The notes under the pieces were generated by a model, which saw only the letters and a program-made list of their open reading frames with translations, searched no databases and had not been told where the DNA came from. A program made the position numbers and the translations under genes. This document shows positions 35,786-37,947 of a stretch of 37,947 nucleotides of DNA, piece after piece. This DNA comes from Propionibacteriaceae bacterium (lineage in GTDB: Bacteria > Actinomycetota > Actinomycetes > Propionibacteriales > Propionibacteriaceae): NCBI GenBank assembly GCA_017882685.1, contig JADGPA010000072.1, positions 1 to 37,947 on the forward strand. The letters run 5' to 3'. Within the stretch, counting starts at the first letter, position 1, and each line of letters begins with the position of its first letter.

Positions 35786-36454
35786 ATGCGCCTGATCCTC
35801 GTCCGCCACGGCCGCACCGCCTCGAATGTCGGGTTCCTCCTGGATACCGCAGAGCCCGGCGCCGACCTCGACGACGGTGGGCTGGAGCAGGCGGCGTCCC
35901 TTGTGGAGCGGCTCAGCCACCACCAGATCGAGGCCGTCTACGTGTCCAACCTGGTGCGGACGCAGCAGACCGCGCGCCCCGTCGCGGAAGTCCGTGGACT
36001 CGAACTGCAGGTGCTGCCCGAGTTGCGCGAGGTCTCTGCCGGTGACGACGAGCTCTCCGCCGATGCCACGCGCTACATCGGCACCCTTGTCGCCTGGGGC
36101 AAGGGCGACCTTGATGCGCGCATCCCCGGCGGGGAGGACGCGCACGAGTTCATGGCCCGCTTCGACGCGGCGATCCAGACGATCGCGGCCTCCGGCAAGG
36201 ACGTCGTCATGGTGGTCAGCCACGGCGCGGCCCTGCGGGTCTGGTCGATGGTCAGGGTCAAGGGATTCACCGAAGCGCTCGGCAAGGCCCACCTGGACAA
36301 CACCGGCGTCATCGTCGCCGACGGCTCGATCGCGGACGGCTGGGAGCTGGCGGAGCTCCTCGGCGCCCGGGTCTTCGAGGAGCCCGAGCCGACGCCGGCT
36401 GACCCTTCGTCAGGCTCAGGGAGCGTCGGTCAGGCTCAGGGACAGGTCAGCTGA
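35786..36454 (+). CDS. Histidine phosphatase family protein (phosphoglycerate-mutase-like)
   Basis: 222 aa. The N-terminal phospho-histidine motif is LVRHGRT (Arg7-His8-Gly9), followed by YVSNLVRTQQTARPVAE. The second catalytic histidine is in VVSHGAALRVW. It fits the branch-1 histidine phosphatases of unknown substrate; it lacks evidence for true phosphoglycerate mutase. The last 18 or so residues (from DPSSGSGS to the end) are encoded by a dispersed repeat (36403-36440), so the natural C-terminus was probably shorter, near FEEPEPTPA. The stop overlaps the convergent purU end by 8 nt. ATG 35786 is supported by the adjacent -10 box. Confidence 0.88.
   Translation: MRLILVRHGRTASNVGFLLDTAEPGADLDDGGLEQAASLVERLSHHQIEAVYVSNLVRTQQTARPVAEVRGLELQVLPELREVSAGDDELSADATRYIGTLVAWGKGDLDARIPGGEDAHEFMARFDAAIQTIAASGKDVVMVVSHGAALRVWSMVRVKGFTEALGKAHLDNTGVIVADGSIADGWELAELLGARVFEEPEPTPADPSSGSGSVGQAQGQVS
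36403..36445. repeat. Dispersed short repeat, copy 3 (two units)
   Basis: The 23-nt block 36403-36425 is identical to 9780-9802. A second unit, GTCAGGCTCAGGGAC (36429-36443), follows. It lies inside the 3' coding end of the histidine phosphatase, against the convergent purU gene. Confidence 0.7.
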
Positions 36455-37298
36455 AGATGACCGTGCGGGCACCGTCCAGCAGGACGCGGTGCTCTGCGAA
36501 CAGCTTCACCGCCTCGGTCAGCGTCCGGCTCTCCTGCTCCTGACCGATCGCCACCAATTGCGGGACCTCCATGGTGTGGTCGACGCGGCGGACGTTCTGC
36601 TCGATGATCGGGCCCTCATCCAGGTCTGACGTGACGAAGTGGGCGGTGGCGCCGATCAGCTTCACGCCGCGCGAGTGCGCCTGGCGGTAGGGGTTGGCCC
36701 CCTTGAAGCCGGGCAGGAACGAGTGGTGGATGTTCACCGCCTTGCCGGTGAGCGCCTCGCACAACTCGGGGGAGAGGATCTGCATGTACCGGGCCAGCAC
36801 CACCAGCTCGATGTCGTGCTCCGCGACCACGTCGAGGATGTGCTTCTCCACCTCGGCCCTGGTGTCCGGCGTCACCGGGTGGTGCTCGAACGGGACGCCG
36901 TAGAAGCGGGCCAGGTCGCTCAGGTCGGGGTGGTTGGCGATGATCAGCGGCAGCGAGATCGGCAGGTAGCCCGAACGCTGGCGGAACAGCAGGTCGTTGA
37001 CGCAGTGTCCGGCCTTGCTGGCAAGGATGAGGGTGCGGCGGCGGCGTCCGACGTAGTCGAGGTTCCAGGCGGCGCCCAGGCTGTCGGCGATCGCAGCGAA
37101 CGCGCGCTCGAAGTGGGACCGGTCGAAGCCGGACTGCACCTGGACGCGCATGAAGAAACGGCCCGACTCGGTGGACGTGAACTGCTGGAGCTCGGTGATG
37201 TTGCCCCTGGCTTCGACGATCTCGCCAGTCACCTGGTGCACGATCCCGGGACGGTCGGCACACGACAGGGTCAGCAGCCAGTGGGTGGAGTCGATCAC
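36447..37298 (-). CDS. purU: Formyltetrahydrofolate deformylase
   Basis: 283 aa. Hydrolyses 10-formyl-THF to THF and formate, balancing the one-carbon pool. The N-terminal ACT domain (about 5-85) starts WLLTLSCADRPGIVHQVTGE. The formyltransferase-like domain has LILASKAGHCVNDLL, VNIHHSFLPGFKGANPY (Asn189, His191) and Asp227 in SDLDEGP. Start GTG 37298 lies 7 nt after a TACCCT box on the coding strand, so it is likely leaderless; the family N-terminus begins here, while the longer frame (30 more residues) is not conserved. The window also holds purN, purH and folD, which use the same cofactor pool. Confidence 0.95.
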   Translation of the reverse strand: MIDSTHWLLTLSCADRPGIVHQVTGEIVEARGNITELQQFTSTESGRFFMRVQVQSGFDRSHFERAFAAIADSLGAAWNLDYVGRRRRTLILASKAGHCVNDLLFRQRSGYLPISLPLIIANHPDLSDLARFYGVPFEHHPVTPDTRAEVEKHILDVVAEHDIELVVLARYMQILSPELCEALTGKAVNIHHSFLPGFKGANPYRQAHSRGVKLIGATAHFVTSDLDEGPIIEQNVRRVDHTMEVPQLVAIGQEQESRTLTEAVKLFAEHRVLLDGARTVIFS

Positions 37299-37305
37299 GG
37301 CTGAA

Positions 37306-37311
37306 AGGGTA
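37306..37311 (-). promoter_or_regulatory. -10 box of purU
   Basis: Minus-strand TACCCT is 7 nt before GTG 37298, without a Shine-Dalgarno sequence. Confidence 0.4.
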
Positions 37312-37349
37312 GCGCCCCGCTGGACCAGCCGTGTGGCCCGGGAGTCCAC

Positions 37350-37368
37350 GGTATGTTTCGCCCATACC
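37350..37368 (+). promoter_or_regulatory. Inverted repeat and -10 box upstream of icd
   Basis: GGTATG-N7-CATACC is a perfect 6-bp inverted repeat that overlaps a TATGTT -10-like box (37352-37357) and ends 22 nt before the icd ATG. It could be an operator or a leader hairpin. Confidence 0.4.
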
Positions 37369-37390
37369 AGCGGATTCAGGAGGCGCACGC

Positions 37391-37947
37391 ATGGCGAAGA
37401 TCAAGGTCGTCGGCACGGTTGTCGAGCTCGACGGGGACGAGATGACCCGGATCATCTGGCACTTCATCAAGGAACGCCTGATCCACCCCTACCTCGACGT
37501 CAATCTCGACTACTACGACCTCAGCATCGAGAGCCGTGACGCCACCGAAGACCAGATCACCGTGGACGCGGCCAATGCGATCAAGGCCCACGGCGTCGGC
37601 GTGAAGTGCGCCACGATCACCCCGGACGAGGCCCGCGTCGAAGAGTTCGGGCTGAAGAAGATGTGGGTCTCGCCGAACGGCACGATCCGCAACATCCTCG
37701 GCGGTGTGGTGTTCCGCGAGCCGATCATCATCTCCAACATCCCGCGGCTGGTGCCCGGCTGGACCAAGCCGATCGTGATCGGCCGCCACGCCCACGGCGA
37801 CCAGTACAAGGCCACCAACTTCAAGGTGCCCGGCGCGGGTCAGCTGACGATCACCTTCACCCCTGAGGACGGCTCCGAGCCGATCCAGCACGTCGTCGCC
37901 AACTACGGGCCCGACGGTGGCGTGGCGATGGGCATGTACAACTTCAA
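37391..37947 (+). CDS. icd: NADP-dependent isocitrate dehydrogenase, 5' part
   Basis: 185 codons visible; the gene continues past the right edge. The product begins [20 protein letters not shown] and continues [36 protein letters not shown] and [20 protein letters not shown], with the substrate Ser/Asn/Arg motif SPNGTIRN. This is the dimeric eukaryote-like NADP-IDH class rather than the E. coli Icd class. It oxidises isocitrate to 2-oxoglutarate. AGGAGG lies 7 nt before the ATG, so unlike its neighbour purU it has a normal ribosome-binding site. Confidence 0.95.
   Translation, partial: MAKIKVVGTVVELDGDEMTRIIWHFIKERLIHPYLDVNLDYYDLSIESRDATEDQITVDAANAIKAHGVGVKCATITPDEARVEEFGLKKMWVSPNGTIRNILGGVVFREPIIISNIPRLVPGWTKPIVIGRHAHGDQYKATNFKVPGAGQLTITFTPEDGSEPIQHVVANYGPDGGVAMGMYNF

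Overview
The window is a high-G+C chromosomal segment, roughly two-thirds G+C by eye. Genes use many GTG and some TTG starts. The gene content points to an actinobacterium, probably Propionibacteriales/Propionibacteriaceae: folD-DUF3017, a DUF6350 gene next to purNH, an actinobacterial-type 329-aa malate dehydrogenase, a DUF222-HNH protein and PspC histidine kinases. The family-level placement is inference. Most of the window is conserved housekeeping DNA; about 20.9-23.3 kb and 25-35 kb are more accessory in character.

Layout. (1) 1-475: 5' end of metY (minus strand), preceded by a promoter and a previously hidden 23-codon Cys/Met-rich leader ORF that looks leaderless. (2) 475-2028: guaA. 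(3) 2.0-7.2 kb: an envelope-stress block. A minus-strand operon (PspC-toastrack protein, 57-aa membrane protein, 85-aa PspC protein) diverges from a plus-strand operon in which a LacI-family regulator, a PspC-domain histidine kinase and a LuxR-type response regulator are joined by two ATGA overlaps. A LacI-type operator lies between the two operons, and glsB follows. (4) 7.3-13.0 kb: pcrA, an M23 peptidase, sucC and sucD. (5) 13.1-19.8 kb: a one-TM protein with a duplicated extracellular domain, a DUF6350 membrane protein, then purN-purH-folD-DUF3017, a tightly coupled purine/one-carbon operon. (6) 19.7-25.0 kb: an MFS exporter, a DUF222-HNH protein, a small graveyard of a tetR-like gene and a membrane-protein fragment, and an acyl-CoA synthetase. 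(7) 25.1-30.8 kb: two tandem paralogous secreted subtilases, each with its own terminator. (8) 31.0-37.9 kb: mdh, a secreted Ig-repeat protein broken by two frameshifts (one at a (TC)5 tract), a lipoprotein, a histidine phosphatase, purU and the 5' part of icd.

Metabolic links: sucCD, mdh and icd are TCA-cycle genes. guaA, purN, purH, folD and purU serve purine synthesis and the formyl-tetrahydrofolate pool.

The most interesting observations are four. First, the Cys/Met leader peptide before metY, a likely translation-sensing attenuator. Second, repeated TANNNT boxes 6-9 nt before start codons, predicting many leaderless mRNAs. Third, a LacI regulator translationally coupled to a PspC two-component system. 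Fourth, a small dispersed repeat found only at convergent gene ends, in one case encoding a protein's C-terminus.
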